Below, in pieces: positions 1 through 8,731 of a DNA stretch of 64,000 nt. Position 1 is the first letter of the stretch; every line of letters starts with the position of its first letter. The position numbers and the translations under genes are program-made. The stretch is from Streptomyces sp. T12 (GTDB taxonomy: Bacteria; Actinomycetota; Actinomycetes; Streptomycetales; Streptomycetaceae), in the NCBI RefSeq assembly GCF_028736035.1, contig NZ_CP117866.1, forward strand, positions 7,440,001 to 7,504,000, given 5' to 3'. The notes below the pieces were generated by a model. That model had not been told where the DNA came from. It searched no databases and saw only the letters and a program-made list of their open reading frames with translations.

Positions 1-645
1 GTCCACACTCGGAAGGTCGGCCACCCTCACCAACTCTTCGAGTTGGCCTCTGGCAGTCGCGGCGCCGCCAGGGAAGTTGCGGAGAACCGCCTCGTAGATC
101 ACCACTCGCAACGACAGCGGTGGGTCGTCGTAGAAGCGACGCTGGCGAGCGAGTCGAGCCGCGATGAACTTGTCATCCGGCTCGGGGCTCTTCGTCATTT
201 TGGCCGCGGGGCTCTCCCTCAACGCCCTCACGTACTCCGGCGTTTGGAGGAGTCCTGGGATGAAGGCCGGCTGCCACGTCTTGATGCTCGTCGCGGCACT
301 CTCCAGTGCGACGTACTCCTGCATGACACCCGGGATGGTGAAGTCGTCCCACCAGCCCTTCGCCTTACGGCGCTCGCGGTCGACCCTGGCCAACTCCAGT
401 AGGCCGCCTACAACGCCAGGGTCGTGGACGCGGTACAGCTCGCACAAGGCCCGGATGTCCGGGTCACGTATGGGTACCCAACCGCGCTCCATCTTCGCGA
501 CCTTCGTCGTGGAGGCGCTGAGGACCTTGGCAGCATGCGTCTGTGTCAGGCCCGCCGCAGTGCGCAACTTGATGAGTTCGCCGCCCAGTCGGCGGCCCAG
601 GACGGTGGAGATGCTGTTGCCCTGCGTCGGCTGATCTGCGGTCAC
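1..645 (-). CDS. XRE-family HTH regulator with DUF5753 domain (partial)
   Basis: The minus strand is open for 215 codons from a GTG at 645 to the window edge, so the C-terminus is missing. The GTG follows an AGGAGG-type ribosome binding site. Residues about 10-70 form a helix-turn-helix (the stretch LRTAAGLTQTHAAKVLSAST, then KVAKMERG), and the rest resembles the DUF5753 sensor domain (QPAFIPGLLQTPEYVRAL is typical). In Streptomyces these regulators are commonly paired with a small GHKL ATPase and often a DUF397 protein. Here the ATPase is divergent, starting at 842. The ligand and targets are unknown. The family call is firm and the role is inferred. Confidence 0.9.
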   Translation of the reverse strand, partial: MTADQPTQGNSISTVLGRRLGGELIKLRTAAGLTQTHAAKVLSASTTKVAKMERGWVPIRDPDIRALCELYRVHDPGVVGGLLELARVDRERRKAKGWWDDFTIPGVMQEYVALESAATSIKTWQPAFIPGLLQTPEYVRALRESPAAKMTKSPEPDDKFIAARLARQRRFYDDPPLSLRVVIYEAVLRNFPGGAATARGQLEELVRVADLPSVD

Positions 646-841
646 GCTGATGCTCCTCCTGGCGTTGGTGCAGCGTCAGTCTGGCCCGGTGGGGATGAGA
701 CACGCAAACCCCTTCCGGAGGAATTTATCCGAGAGGAGGTTGCCTGCTTTGGAGGCGACCCCTACCTTCGGTGACGAACTGCTCGTAGAGCGACGTCAGT
801 TGATGGCTTACGTTGCCTTCCCCTGCTCGGAGGTGAGCGAC

Positions 842-1564
842 ATGGTCGCGCCCAAAGTGTCCGAAGCCCCGCTCCAGTACGACCGCCTCGACTGCACCCC
901 GTTTCCGAAGAGCGTTGCCCTGGCCCGCCGCCGCGCCCATCGCCTCCTCACTCACTGGGGCCACCCTGAACTAGCCGCCGATGTCGCCCTGTTGGTCTCG
1001 GAGCTTGGAGGCAACGCCGTACTGCATGGCTGCCTGCGCGACCGGTTCTTCCGGGTGGAGCTCACTCTCACGGAGCGAGCGGTACGCATCGACGTCGCCG
1101 ACCCGAAGGGGGAGTTACTGCCGAGCCCGCGTGTCGCGACGGAGGACGACATGTTCGGACGGGGCCTGCTCATCGTGCGCGAGGTTGCCGACCGCTGGGG
1201 CGTGAGCGAGCTGGCCGTCGGCAAGTCCGTGTGGTGCGAGCTGGATGTCGTACGGCGGGCCGCCCCCGCCGACTACCGTGACGCCTGCGAAGCTCAGCCA
1301 CCAAGGAGGACAACTATGGCCGAACCGTTGAAGACCTTCGTCGGCGGCGTCGAGGTCGAGGTTCCCAACAGCATCCCCGACATCCGCTCGGCTCTCCCGG
1401 AGGAACAGCGCGAGGAATTCGATCGAGCCATCAATGGGGCGGGAGTGCATGAGATCCACGCCGTCATGCGGCACTGGATGCTGGAAGCCGTTCCCGATCC
1501 GGAGGCCGATGCGCTGCTGCAGCGCATCGCAGCGGACGAGGCTGAAAGGCGGGGCGTCGCTTGA
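842..1564 (+). CDS. Anti-sigma-like ATP-binding protein, in-frame with downstream antitoxin
   Basis: Residues 1-150 form a RsbW/SpoIIAB-type HATPase domain, with LLVSELGGNAVLHG as N-box, VADPKGELL as the ADP-binding box and FGRGLLIV as the G2 box. GGAGGTGA sits just before the ATG at 842; an earlier ATG at 803 has no such site. This kinase-like fold usually partners the neighbouring XRE/DUF5753 regulator. The oddity is that the frame has no stop where the family normally ends (about codon 150). It reads through a second AGGAGG site and a second ATG at 1316 into the next protein, giving a possible 240-residue fusion. Either a stop was lost or a frameshift joined two genes; a TGA lies in another frame at 1278. 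Confidence 0.8.
   Translation: MVAPKVSEAPLQYDRLDCTPFPKSVALARRRAHRLLTHWGHPELAADVALLVSELGGNAVLHGCLRDRFFRVELTLTERAVRIDVADPKGELLPSPRVATEDDMFGRGLLIVREVADRWGVSELAVGKSVWCELDVVRRAAPADYRDACEAQPPRRTTMAEPLKTFVGGVEVEVPNSIPDIRSALPEEQREEFDRAINGAGVHEIHAVMRHWMLEAVPDPEADALLQRIAADEAERRGVA
1316..1564 (+). CDS. Small antitoxin-like protein (internal start)
   Basis: An 82-residue acidic protein begins at an ATG preceded by AGGAGGACAACT, so it can be made independently even though the upstream ATPase frame runs into it. I do not recognise a named domain. The small size, acidic composition and a 4-base overlap (1561-1564) with a RelE/ParE-like protein make an antitoxin the natural reading. Sequence features include LPEEQREEFDRAI and a charged end (RIAADEAERRGVA). 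It could be produced both free and fused to the ATPase. The role is inferred from context only. Confidence 0.6.
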   Translation: MAEPLKTFVGGVEVEVPNSIPDIRSALPEEQREEFDRAINGAGVHEIHAVMRHWMLEAVPDPEADALLQRIAADEAERRGVA

Positions 1565-1803
1565 GCTACCGCATCACCTACGCGCCACCCGCCGACGGCG
1601 CTTTGGCCAAGATGCGGAACGCCGACACGTTCAGGGCGGCCGTGGACGGGACCATCGGCCGCGATCCGTACGGACACGGCTCGACCGCCGTCAGAGGCGA
1701 GCGGGATCGGCGTGAGGCAACGGTGCTCGGTGCCATCGTGCTGTATTACGTCTCGGGGTCCGTACTGACTGTGACCGTGGTCAGGCTCGTCCCCGGACTG
1801 TGA
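1561..1803 (+). CDS. RelE/ParE-like toxin
   Basis: An 80-residue basic protein starts at a TTG that overlaps the TGA of the preceding gene, a coupled arrangement typical of toxin-antitoxin operons. The pattern fits the RelE/ParE fold: an N-terminal strand (YRITYAPPADGALAKM), a helix, GRDPYGHGSTAVRGE, then strands ending in YYVSGSVLTVTVVRLVPG. The family members act as mRNA interferases on the ribosome or as gyrase inhibitors, and which applies here cannot be told. There is no separate ribosome binding site, so translation probably depends on the upstream frame. Confidence 0.6.
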   Translation: MSYRITYAPPADGALAKMRNADTFRAAVDGTIGRDPYGHGSTAVRGERDRREATVLGAIVLYYVSGSVLTVTVVRLVPGL

Positions 1804-1825
1804 GCAGTTCCGCTACCCTGGCCTC

Positions 1826-2335
1826 CTAGCCCGCCTCACTCCCACCGCACAACCGCCGCAACACCACCCCGCACCGCCGCGCGTAAGCGTGCTGCAATCC
1901 CCGGGTGGCCGGTCCCCCCGCCCGCGCGTACCACTTCGCCCCCCGGCTGAACGCGTTCACCGTCAGCCACACCGTGCCGTCCCCCGTGCGGTCCACGATG
2001 AAGGACTCCTCGCCGCACTCGGGATGACCGGAAAGCGTCCCGTACGCCCAGCCGATGCGCCGCTGCTCCTCCACCGTCCACACCACCCGGCACGGCGCCT
2101 TGATCATGCCGGCGAGGGTGACCGTGACGTCGACGTCGGGGGCCGCGCGGTCTGCCGACGCGTCTATGCCGACGCCCATCGCGCGGTGCATCTCCCAGGT
2201 CATGACCGCGTCGGCGGCTCTGCGGAGCACGTGCTCGCCCTCGCCTATGCGGGTGCGTACGTGCAGGGGGTGGAAGCCGGGCGGGCAGAAGCCGGGCTCA
2301 CGGGTCGCGCCGACGTCGTCGTACGTGAAGGACAT
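1826..2335 (-). CDS. DUF1990 family protein
   Basis: A protein of about 169 residues starts at MSFTYDD; an ATG three codons upstream at 2344 is also possible. It matches the DUF1990 pattern I know from actinobacteria and plants: an N-terminal YDDVGATRE, PPGFHPLHVRTRIGEG, a WEMHRAMG segment and GHPECGEESFIV followed by FSRGAKWYARAG. The biochemical function of this family is not established. It lies downstream of and in the same direction as the M4 peptidase genes, with 70 bases between, and converges on the toxin gene at 1803. Confidence 0.85.
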   Translation of the reverse strand: MSFTYDDVGATREPGFCPPGFHPLHVRTRIGEGEHVLRRAADAVMTWEMHRAMGVGIDASADRAAPDVDVTVTLAGMIKAPCRVVWTVEEQRRIGWAYGTLSGHPECGEESFIVDRTGDGTVWLTVNAFSRGAKWYARAGGPATRGLQHAYARRCGVVLRRLCGGSEAG

Positions 2336-2405
2336 GGGTCCCAAGCGTAAGGCGGCACCCGGGGATGCCTTCGTCCCGGGTGCCGCCCAGCCAACTACAT
2401 CTGCG

Positions 2406-4070
2406 TCAGCTGACGTTGACCGCCGACCACGCGGCCGCCACCGCCTTGTACTCCGTGCTGCTGGTGCCGCCGTACAGTGCCGACGCCGCGTTCAGCGTGG
2501 CCGTACGGGCGCCGGAGTACTTGGTCGTCGACGTCATGTACTCGGTCAGGGCCTTGTACCAGATCGCGGCGGCCTTGGCGCGGCCGATGCCCGTGACCGT
2601 GGAGCCGTTGGACGTCGGGGAGTTGTAGCTCACCCCGTTGATCGTCTTGGCGCCGCTGCCCTCCGAGAGGAGGTAGAAGAAGTGGTTCGCCGGGCCCGAG
2701 GAGTAGTGGACGTCCAGGCCGCCCAGCGAGGAGGACCAGGCGTCGGCGGACGAGCCGTCCTTGCTCGGCTTGTCCATGTAGCGCAGCGGGGTGCCGTCGC
2801 CGTTGATGTCGATCTTCTCGCCGATGAGGTAGTCGCCGACGTCGCTGGAGTTCGCCGCGTAGAACTCCACCGCCGTGCCGAAGATGTCGGAGGTGGCCTC
2901 GTTCAGGCCGCCCGACTCGCCGGAGTAGTTCAGGCCCGCCGTGTTCGAGGTGACGCCGTGCGTCATCTCGTGGCCGGCCACGTCGAGCGAGGTCAGGGGC
3001 TTGGTGTTGCCCTCGCCGTCGCCGTACGTCATGCAGAAGCAGCTGTCGTCCCAGAACGCGTTGACGTACGCGTTGCCGTAGTGGACGCGGGAGTAGGCGG
3101 CCTTGCCGTCGTTCTTGATGCCGCTGCGGCCGAAGGTGTTCTTGTAGAAGTCCCAGGTGACCTGGGCGCCGTAGGCGGCGTCGACGGCGGCCGTCTGGTC
3201 GCTGGAGGAGCTGGAGGCGGCGCCGGTGCCCCACGTGTCGTCCGCGTCGGTGAACAGCGTGCCCGCGGAGGAGCTGGTGCTGCGGGCCTTGTTGTACGTC
3301 TTGTGGCCGCCGCGCCCGCCGTCGGTGAGGTTGTACGTCGAGCCCGACAGGGTCGTGCCGAGGGTGACCGTGCCCGAGTAGAGGCTCTTGCCGCTGCCGG
3401 TCTCGATGCCCTGGTACTCGTACAGCTTCTTGCCGGTGGCGGCGTCGGTGATGACGTGCAGCTCGTTCGGGGTGCCGTCCTCCTGGAGGCCGCCGACGAT
3501 CGTCTCGTACGCCAGGGTCGGCTTGCCGTCGGCCGCCCAGATCACCTTGCGGGGCGCCTGGTCCGCCTCGGTCTTCTCCGAGCCGGCCGCCTTGGCCAGC
3601 TTCACGGCCTGGCCCTCGGCCTTGGCCGCGGTGATGGCCGGCTTGAGCGAGGCGACCTTGATGGTGGCCTTCGTCGCCTTGGTGACGCCCTTGGCGGCGC
3701 CGGACGCCGACTCGTGGACGACGAGGTCGCCGCCGAGGACGGGCAGGTCCGCGTAGGTGCGCTCGTAGCGGGTGTGGACCGTGCCGTCGGCGTCCTTGAC
3801 GACGTCCTTGACGACCAGTCTCTCCTGGGCGCCGAGGCCTATCGCGTCGGCGGTCTCGGCGGCCCCGGCCTGCTGGTCCTTGATGAGCGCGGTGCGCGCC
3901 GCGGGGGCGAGCGCGACCGGGGTGGCGAGCGGGGTGGCCTTGGTGCCTGCGTCCACGGGGGCGGCCGCCGAAGTGCCGGTGGTCAGACCGGTGGTGAGCA
4001 GGGCTCCGGCCGCCACGGCGGTGGCGATGGCCAGAGTGGTGCGCTTGTGACGCGCGTAGAGGGGGGTCAC
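2406..4070 (-). CDS. Secreted M4 (thermolysin-like) neutral zinc metallopeptidase
   Basis: A preproprotein of 554 residues. The GTG at 4070 follows AAGGAG at good spacing. An RRT-type basic N-terminus plus hydrophobic core and Ala-rich cleavage region make an export signal. An FTP/PepSY propeptide follows, then the catalytic domain with HEMTH at about residue 363 and the third zinc ligand Glu in GGLNEATSD 24 residues on. The second catalytic His lies in DVHYSSGPANHFFYLLSEG. It hydrolyses extracellular protein at hydrophobic sites. It ends soon after the M4 C-terminal helices with no extra domain, unlike its tandem paralogue at 4282. Confidence 0.93.
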   Translation of the reverse strand: MTPLYARHKRTTLAIATAVAAGALLTTGLTTGTSAAAPVDAGTKATPLATPVALAPAARTALIKDQQAGAAETADAIGLGAQERLVVKDVVKDADGTVHTRYERTYADLPVLGGDLVVHESASGAAKGVTKATKATIKVASLKPAITAAKAEGQAVKLAKAAGSEKTEADQAPRKVIWAADGKPTLAYETIVGGLQEDGTPNELHVITDAATGKKLYEYQGIETGSGKSLYSGTVTLGTTLSGSTYNLTDGGRGGHKTYNKARSTSSSAGTLFTDADDTWGTGAASSSSSDQTAAVDAAYGAQVTWDFYKNTFGRSGIKNDGKAAYSRVHYGNAYVNAFWDDSCFCMTYGDGEGNTKPLTSLDVAGHEMTHGVTSNTAGLNYSGESGGLNEATSDIFGTAVEFYAANSSDVGDYLIGEKIDINGDGTPLRYMDKPSKDGSSADAWSSSLGGLDVHYSSGPANHFFYLLSEGSGAKTINGVSYNSPTSNGSTVTGIGRAKAAAIWYKALTEYMTSTTKYSGARTATLNAASALYGGTSSTEYKAVAAAWSAVNVS

Positions 4071-4213
4071 ACGAGCTCCTTTTGTGGGGGAGGTGCAGTG
4101 GTGCTTGTGCGGCGGGTGGAGGAAGAGTGACACCCGGGGCGCGTACATGTCAGGAGGGTGTAGTGATGTTGGCCAAAACTCGACTGTCCGGTAAATGTTT
4201 CTGAAATGTGAAC

Positions 4214-4256
4214 GGGCGCCGCCCCGGCGGGAGTTGAACCCACCGGGACGGCGCCC
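4214..4256 (-). terminator. Intrinsic terminator-like hairpin
   Basis: GGGCGCCG and CGGCGCCC arms, with further CCGG.GG pairing inside, form a strong stem-loop just beyond the stop of the M4/P-domain peptidase gene at 4282. There is no long T-run, as usual in Streptomyces. It separates the two peptidase genes, suggesting they are separate transcription units. Confidence 0.6.
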
Positions 4257-4281
4257 TGTCCTGGGCAGACCGCGAACGGGC

Positions 4282-6351
4282 CTACGGGAAGGTGAGCTTC
4301 CAGCTGTTGATGTAACCGGTGTCGATGGCCGCGTTGTCCTGGACGCGCAACTGCCAGACGCCGTTGGCCACTTCGGAGGACGCGTTCACCGTGTACGTGG
4401 TGTTGAGGTTGTCCGAGCTGCCGCCGGTGCCGTACCCCTTCAGCGTGTACGCCGTGCCGTCGGGGGCGACCAGCTGCACCTGGAGGTCACCGATGTAGGT
4501 GTGGACGATGTCCACGGCGACCTGGAGGTTGGACGGCGCGTTTCCGGTCCGGCCGGAGACGGTGATCGGGGACGTCACGGCCGCCCCGTTGTCCGGAATC
4601 GATACGTCGGTTCCGCTCTCGAAGGACGTACCGCCACCGCCGCCACCGCCGTCGGAGCGCGTGCCCACGTTGACGCCCGCCCAGGCGTCCTGCACCGCCT
4701 TGTACTCGGCGCTCGTGGTGCCGTACAGCTCACCGGCCGCGGCCAGGGAGCCGGTGCGGGCGCCCGCGTAGTTGGTCGTGGAGGTGAACTTGGTGGTCAG
4801 CGCGCGGAACCAGATCTTCTCCGCCTTGTCCCGGCCGATGCCGGTGACCGGAAGACCGTCCGAGGTGGGCGAGTTGTAGGTGACACCGTTGATGGTCTTG
4901 GTGCCGCTGCCCTCGGACAGGAGGTAGAAGAAGTGGTTGGCGGGGCCCGACGAGTAGTGCACGTCGATCGAGCCGATGCCCGAGTACCAGGCGTCCTTCG
5001 ACGAGCCGTCCTGGCTCGGCCTGTCCATGTAGCGCAGCGGGGTGCCGTCGCCGTTGATGTTGATCTCCTCGCCGATGAGGTAGTCACCGACGTCGGAGGA
5101 GTTGTTGGCGTAGAACTCGACGGTCGAGCCGAAGATGTCGGAGGTGGCCTCGTTCAGACCGCCGGACTCGCCGGAGTAGTTCAGGCCCGCGGTGTTGGAG
5201 GTGAGCCCGTGGGTCATCTCGTGCGCGGCCACGTCGATCGACGTCAGCGGGTTGGTGTTGCCCGAGCCGTCGCCGTACGTCATGCAGAAGCAGCTGTCGG
5301 ACCAGAACGCGTTGACGTAGTTGTTGCCGTAGTGGACCCGGGAGTACGCGCCGACGCCGTCGCCGCGGATACCCGAACGCCCGTGCACGTTCTTGTAGTA
5401 GTCCCAGGTCAGCTGCGCGCCGTAGTGGGCGTCGGCGCCGGCCGACTCCAGGTTGGACGGGCTGCCGTTGCCCCAGACGTCGTCGGAGCCGGAGAAGAGA
5501 GTGCCGGTGCCGGACGTGCCGCGGTTCAGGTTGTACGTCTTGTGCCCGCCGCGCGCGCCGTCCGTGAGGTTGTACGTCGACCCGGACTGGGTGGTGGTGA
5601 GGGTGACCGTGCCGCTGTACACCGTGTTGCCGGTGCCGGTCTCGATCGCCTCCCACTCGTACAGCTTCGCGCCGGTGGTGGCGTCGGTGACGACGTGCAG
5701 TTCCTGCGGGGTGCCGTCGTGCTGGAAGCCGCCGACGACCGTCTCGTACGCCACGGTCGGCTTGCCGTTCGCGGCCCAGATCACCTTGCGGGGCGCCCGG
5801 TTGACGTCGGGGCTCTTGGCGTCCTCCGCCTTCGCGGCGGCCAGCGCCTGCTTCTCGGCCTTGGCCGCGGGCACGGCGGCCGTGGTGGTGGCCGGCTTGA
5901 TGGCGGCGCGGGTGGCCTTGGTGACGGCCTCGGTCGCGCCCGACTTGGCCGTCTCGACGACGAGGTCGCCGCCGAGGACGGGCAGGCCGTCGTAGGTCCG
6001 CTCGTAGCGGGTGTGGACCGTGCCGTTGCCGTCCTTGACGACGTCACGGACGACCAGCTTCTCCTTGGCACCGAGGCCCAGGTCCTTCGCGGTGTCCGCC
6101 TTGGTGGCGTTGGCCTCGCGTATCAGCGCGGCGCGCTGGGCGGGGGAGAGCTTGACGGACTCGGCGCCCGGTATGACCTTGCCCGCGGCCGACGGTGCCT
6201 TCTCCGGGGCTGCGGTGGCGGCGCCGCTCTGGACGGCCGCGGCGATCAGGGCGGAGACGCCGACGAGGGCGACGGCGGCGGCCCGGCGGTGCGTGGTGTG
6301 ACGACGCGTCGTGTGGGAGGTGCGTCTGTGGGAGGAACTGTCTCTCAACAC
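4282..6351 (-). CDS. Secreted M4 metallopeptidase with C-terminal P-domain
   Basis: A 689-residue paralogue of the preceding peptidase. The GTG at 6351 sits 3 bases after AAGGAG; the adjacent TTG at 6348 is better spaced and could be the true start. Export signal, FTP/PepSY propeptide, then the M4 catalytic domain with HEMTH near residue 377 and GGLNEATSD. A glycine-rich linker leads to about 115 C-terminal residues of the proprotein-convertase P-domain type (SIPDNGAAVTSPITVSG, then HTYIGDLQVQLVAPDG). P-domains aid folding or substrate binding. The tandem copies share long identical motifs, which suggests local duplication followed by gain or loss of the P-domain. Confidence 0.93.
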   Translation of the reverse strand: MLRDSSSHRRTSHTTRRHTTHRRAAAVALVGVSALIAAAVQSGAATAAPEKAPSAAGKVIPGAESVKLSPAQRAALIREANATKADTAKDLGLGAKEKLVVRDVVKDGNGTVHTRYERTYDGLPVLGGDLVVETAKSGATEAVTKATRAAIKPATTTAAVPAAKAEKQALAAAKAEDAKSPDVNRAPRKVIWAANGKPTVAYETVVGGFQHDGTPQELHVVTDATTGAKLYEWEAIETGTGNTVYSGTVTLTTTQSGSTYNLTDGARGGHKTYNLNRGTSGTGTLFSGSDDVWGNGSPSNLESAGADAHYGAQLTWDYYKNVHGRSGIRGDGVGAYSRVHYGNNYVNAFWSDSCFCMTYGDGSGNTNPLTSIDVAAHEMTHGLTSNTAGLNYSGESGGLNEATSDIFGSTVEFYANNSSDVGDYLIGEEININGDGTPLRYMDRPSQDGSSKDAWYSGIGSIDVHYSSGPANHFFYLLSEGSGTKTINGVTYNSPTSDGLPVTGIGRDKAEKIWFRALTTKFTSTTNYAGARTGSLAAAGELYGTTSAEYKAVQDAWAGVNVGTRSDGGGGGGGTSFESGTDVSIPDNGAAVTSPITVSGRTGNAPSNLQVAVDIVHTYIGDLQVQLVAPDGTAYTLKGYGTGGSSDNLNTTYTVNASSEVANGVWQLRVQDNAAIDTGYINSWKLTFP

Positions 6352-6641
6352 TGACTCCTTCTGCGCGGCCGCGGATCACGCGGCCAGGGGAGACCGGCCG
6401 GCGGGTGGGCCGTCCGGGCGGAGCGGGGTGGTACGCAGAACGACGTGCGCGTGCGGAAACCGACGTGCGCGTGCGGGAGTTCAGCCGCGGGCACCGCCGT
6501 GTGACGGTGCTGTGGGGTTGCTGTGTCGCGGCCGTGGGAAGAGTGGCAGCTGATTGCGGTTACTGTCAGGACCGCGTCAGAAACTTGGCCGGAAATCGTT
6601 CGTTGTCCGGGAGTTCACGTTCGATAAACGGACCAGACGTC

Positions 6642-8714
6642 TCAGGCGTCGAAGCGGTCGAGATCCCGCAACCACGCATGCGCCGTACCGTCGGACGGAG
6701 CGCGCCAGTCGCCGCGCGGGGAGAGGGAACCCCCGGCCGAGACCTTCGGCCCGTTCGGCATGGCCGAGCGCTTGAACTGTGCGAACGCGAAGAAGCGACG
6801 GCAGAAGACCTCCAGCCAGCGCCGGATCTCGGCCAGGTCGTACGCCACCCGCTTGGCCTCGGGGAAGCCCGGCGGCCAGGCACCGGCGTCCGGGTCGTGC
6901 CAGGCGTGCCAGGCCAGGAAGGCGATCTTCGAGGGCCGGAAGCCGTAGCGCAGCACATGGAAGAGCGTGAAGTCGTGCAGCGCGTACGGGCCGATCTTCG
7001 ACTCGGTGGACTGCATCTCCTCGCCCGGCACCAGCTCCGGGCTGATCTCCGTGTCGAGGATCGCGGCCAGCGTCCGGCCGGTCTCCTCGTCGAACTGGCC
7101 GCTGGTGATGACCCAGCGGATCAGGTGCTGGATCAGCGTCTTCGGCACACCGGAGTTGACGTTGTAGTGGCTCATCTGGTCGCCCACGCCGTACGTGGAC
7201 CAGCCCAGCGCCAGCTCCGACAGGTCGCCGGTGCCGAGCACGATGCCGCCGCGCTGGTTGGCGAGGCGGAACAGGTAGTCGGTGCGCAGACCGGCCTGCA
7301 CGTTCTCGAAGGTGACGTCGTACACCGGCTCGCCGGACGCGAACGGGTGGCCCATCTCCTTGAGCATCAGCCGCGCGGTCGGCGTGATGTCCAGCTCGGC
7401 CGCGGTGACGCCGAGCGAGTTCATCAGCTTGTGGGCGTTGTCCTTGGTGTGGTCGCTGGTGGCGAAGCCGGGCAGGGTGAAGGCCAGGATGTCGCTGCGC
7501 GGGCGCCCGGCGCGGTCCATCGCCCGGGCCGCGACGATCAGCGCGTGCGTGGAGTCCAGGCCCCCGGACACCCCGATGACCACCTTCGGGCCGCCGATCG
7601 AGGCCAGCCGCTGCTGGAGCCCCGCGACCTGGATGTTGTACGCCTCGTAGCAGTCCAGGGCGAGCCGCTCGGCGTCCGCGGGCACGAACGGGAAGCGCTC
7701 GACCCGGCGCTTGAGGCCCAGGTCCGTCGCCGGCGGGTCCAGCCGGAACCGCACCCGCCGGAAGTCCCCGGTGCGCCCGGCGTGGGCCCGGCGGTTGTCG
7801 TCGAACGTGCCCGTCCGGGCCCGCTCCTGCCGCAGCAGGTCGAGGTCGACGTCGGCCACCGCGATCTGGTCGTCGAGCGGGAACCGGGCCGTCTCCGCCA
7901 GCAGGGCGCCGTTCTCGTAGATCATGGTCTGCCCGTCCCAGGACAGGTCGGTGGTCGACTCACCCAGACCCGCCGCCGAGTACACGTACGCCGCCAGGCA
8001 GCGCGAGGACGCCGAGCGGCACAGCAGCCGCCGGTCCTCGGCCCGGCCCACCGTGATCGGGCTGCCCGAGAGGTTGGCGAGCACGGTCGCGCCGGCCAGG
8101 GCCGCCTCCGCGCTCGGGGGCACCGGCACCCACATGTCCTCGCAGATCTCCGCGTGCAGCACGAGACCTGGGACGTCCTCCGCCTCGAAGAGCAGGTCCA
8201 CCCCGAACGGCACCGTCTCGCCGCCGATCCGGATCGTCCCGCCGCGCTCGTCCTCACCCGAGGCGATCTGCCGCTGCTCGTAGAACTCGCGGTAGTTCGG
8301 CGGGTACGACTTGGGCGCGACGCCGAGGATCCGGCCGCGATGCACGATCACCGCACAGTTGTAGATCCGGTGGCGATGGCGCAGCGGGGCGCCGACGACC
8401 AGCACGGGAAGCAGGTCGGCCGATCCGGCCACGACCGTCCGGAGCGCCTCCTCGACCTCGTCGAGCACCGCGTCCTGGAGCAGCAGGTCCTCGATCGAGT
8501 AGCCGGTCAGGCCCAGCTCGGGGAAGACGGCGACGGCGACCCCCTCCCGCGCGCACCGGCGCGCCTGCCGCAGGGCCGCTTCGGCGTTGGCCTGCGGGTC
8601 GGCGATGACGGTGTGGCCGGTGCACGCGGCGACCCGCGCGAAGCCGTGCTCGTAGATCGACCAGAAGTTCAACGGACTTCCCCAGGAGAAGCGGACAGTG
8701 CTGGCACCGAGCAT
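6642..8714 (-). CDS. nadE: Glutamine-dependent NAD(+) synthetase
   Basis: The two-domain enzyme (about 690 residues) amidates nicotinate adenine dinucleotide to NAD using ammonia from glutamine. The N-terminal nitrilase domain shows the Glu-Lys-Cys triad: [28 protein letters not shown] and [12 protein letters not shown]. The C-terminal synthetase domain has the ATP-binding [17 protein letters not shown]. The ATG at 8714 gives an N-terminal tail; a TTG at about 8672 (before [14 protein letters not shown]) has a GGGGAAG site and is an alternative start. It follows the ABC gene by 17 bases and may be co-transcribed. It is housekeeping cytosolic metabolism. Confidence 0.93.
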   Translation of the reverse strand: MLGASTVRFSWGSPLNFWSIYEHGFARVAACTGHTVIADPQANAEAALRQARRCAREGVAVAVFPELGLTGYSIEDLLLQDAVLDEVEEALRTVVAGSADLLPVLVVGAPLRHRHRIYNCAVIVHRGRILGVAPKSYPPNYREFYEQRQIASGEDERGGTIRIGGETVPFGVDLLFEAEDVPGLVLHAEICEDMWVPVPPSAEAALAGATVLANLSGSPITVGRAEDRRLLCRSASSRCLAAYVYSAAGLGESTTDLSWDGQTMIYENGALLAETARFPLDDQIAVADVDLDLLRQERARTGTFDDNRRAHAGRTGDFRRVRFRLDPPATDLGLKRRVERFPFVPADAERLALDCYEAYNIQVAGLQQRLASIGGPKVVIGVSGGLDSTHALIVAARAMDRAGRPRSDILAFTLPGFATSDHTKDNAHKLMNSLGVTAAELDITPTARLMLKEMGHPFASGEPVYDVTFENVQAGLRTDYLFRLANQRGGIVLGTGDLSELALGWSTYGVGDQMSHYNVNSGVPKTLIQHLIRWVITSGQFDEETGRTLAAILDTEISPELVPGEEMQSTESKIGPYALHDFTLFHVLRYGFRPSKIAFLAWHAWHDPDAGAWPPGFPEAKRVAYDLAEIRRWLEVFCRRFFAFAQFKRSAMPNGPKVSAGGSLSPRGDWRAPSDGTAHAWLRDLDRFDA

Positions 8715-8731
8715 AGATCGCCTGATCAGGC

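Noticed and set aside
2055..4130. 691-codon plus-strand frame opposite the first M4 gene
   Set aside because: Low-complexity Arg/Gly/Val antisense of a high-GC gene; the minus strand has signal peptide and HExxH motifs.
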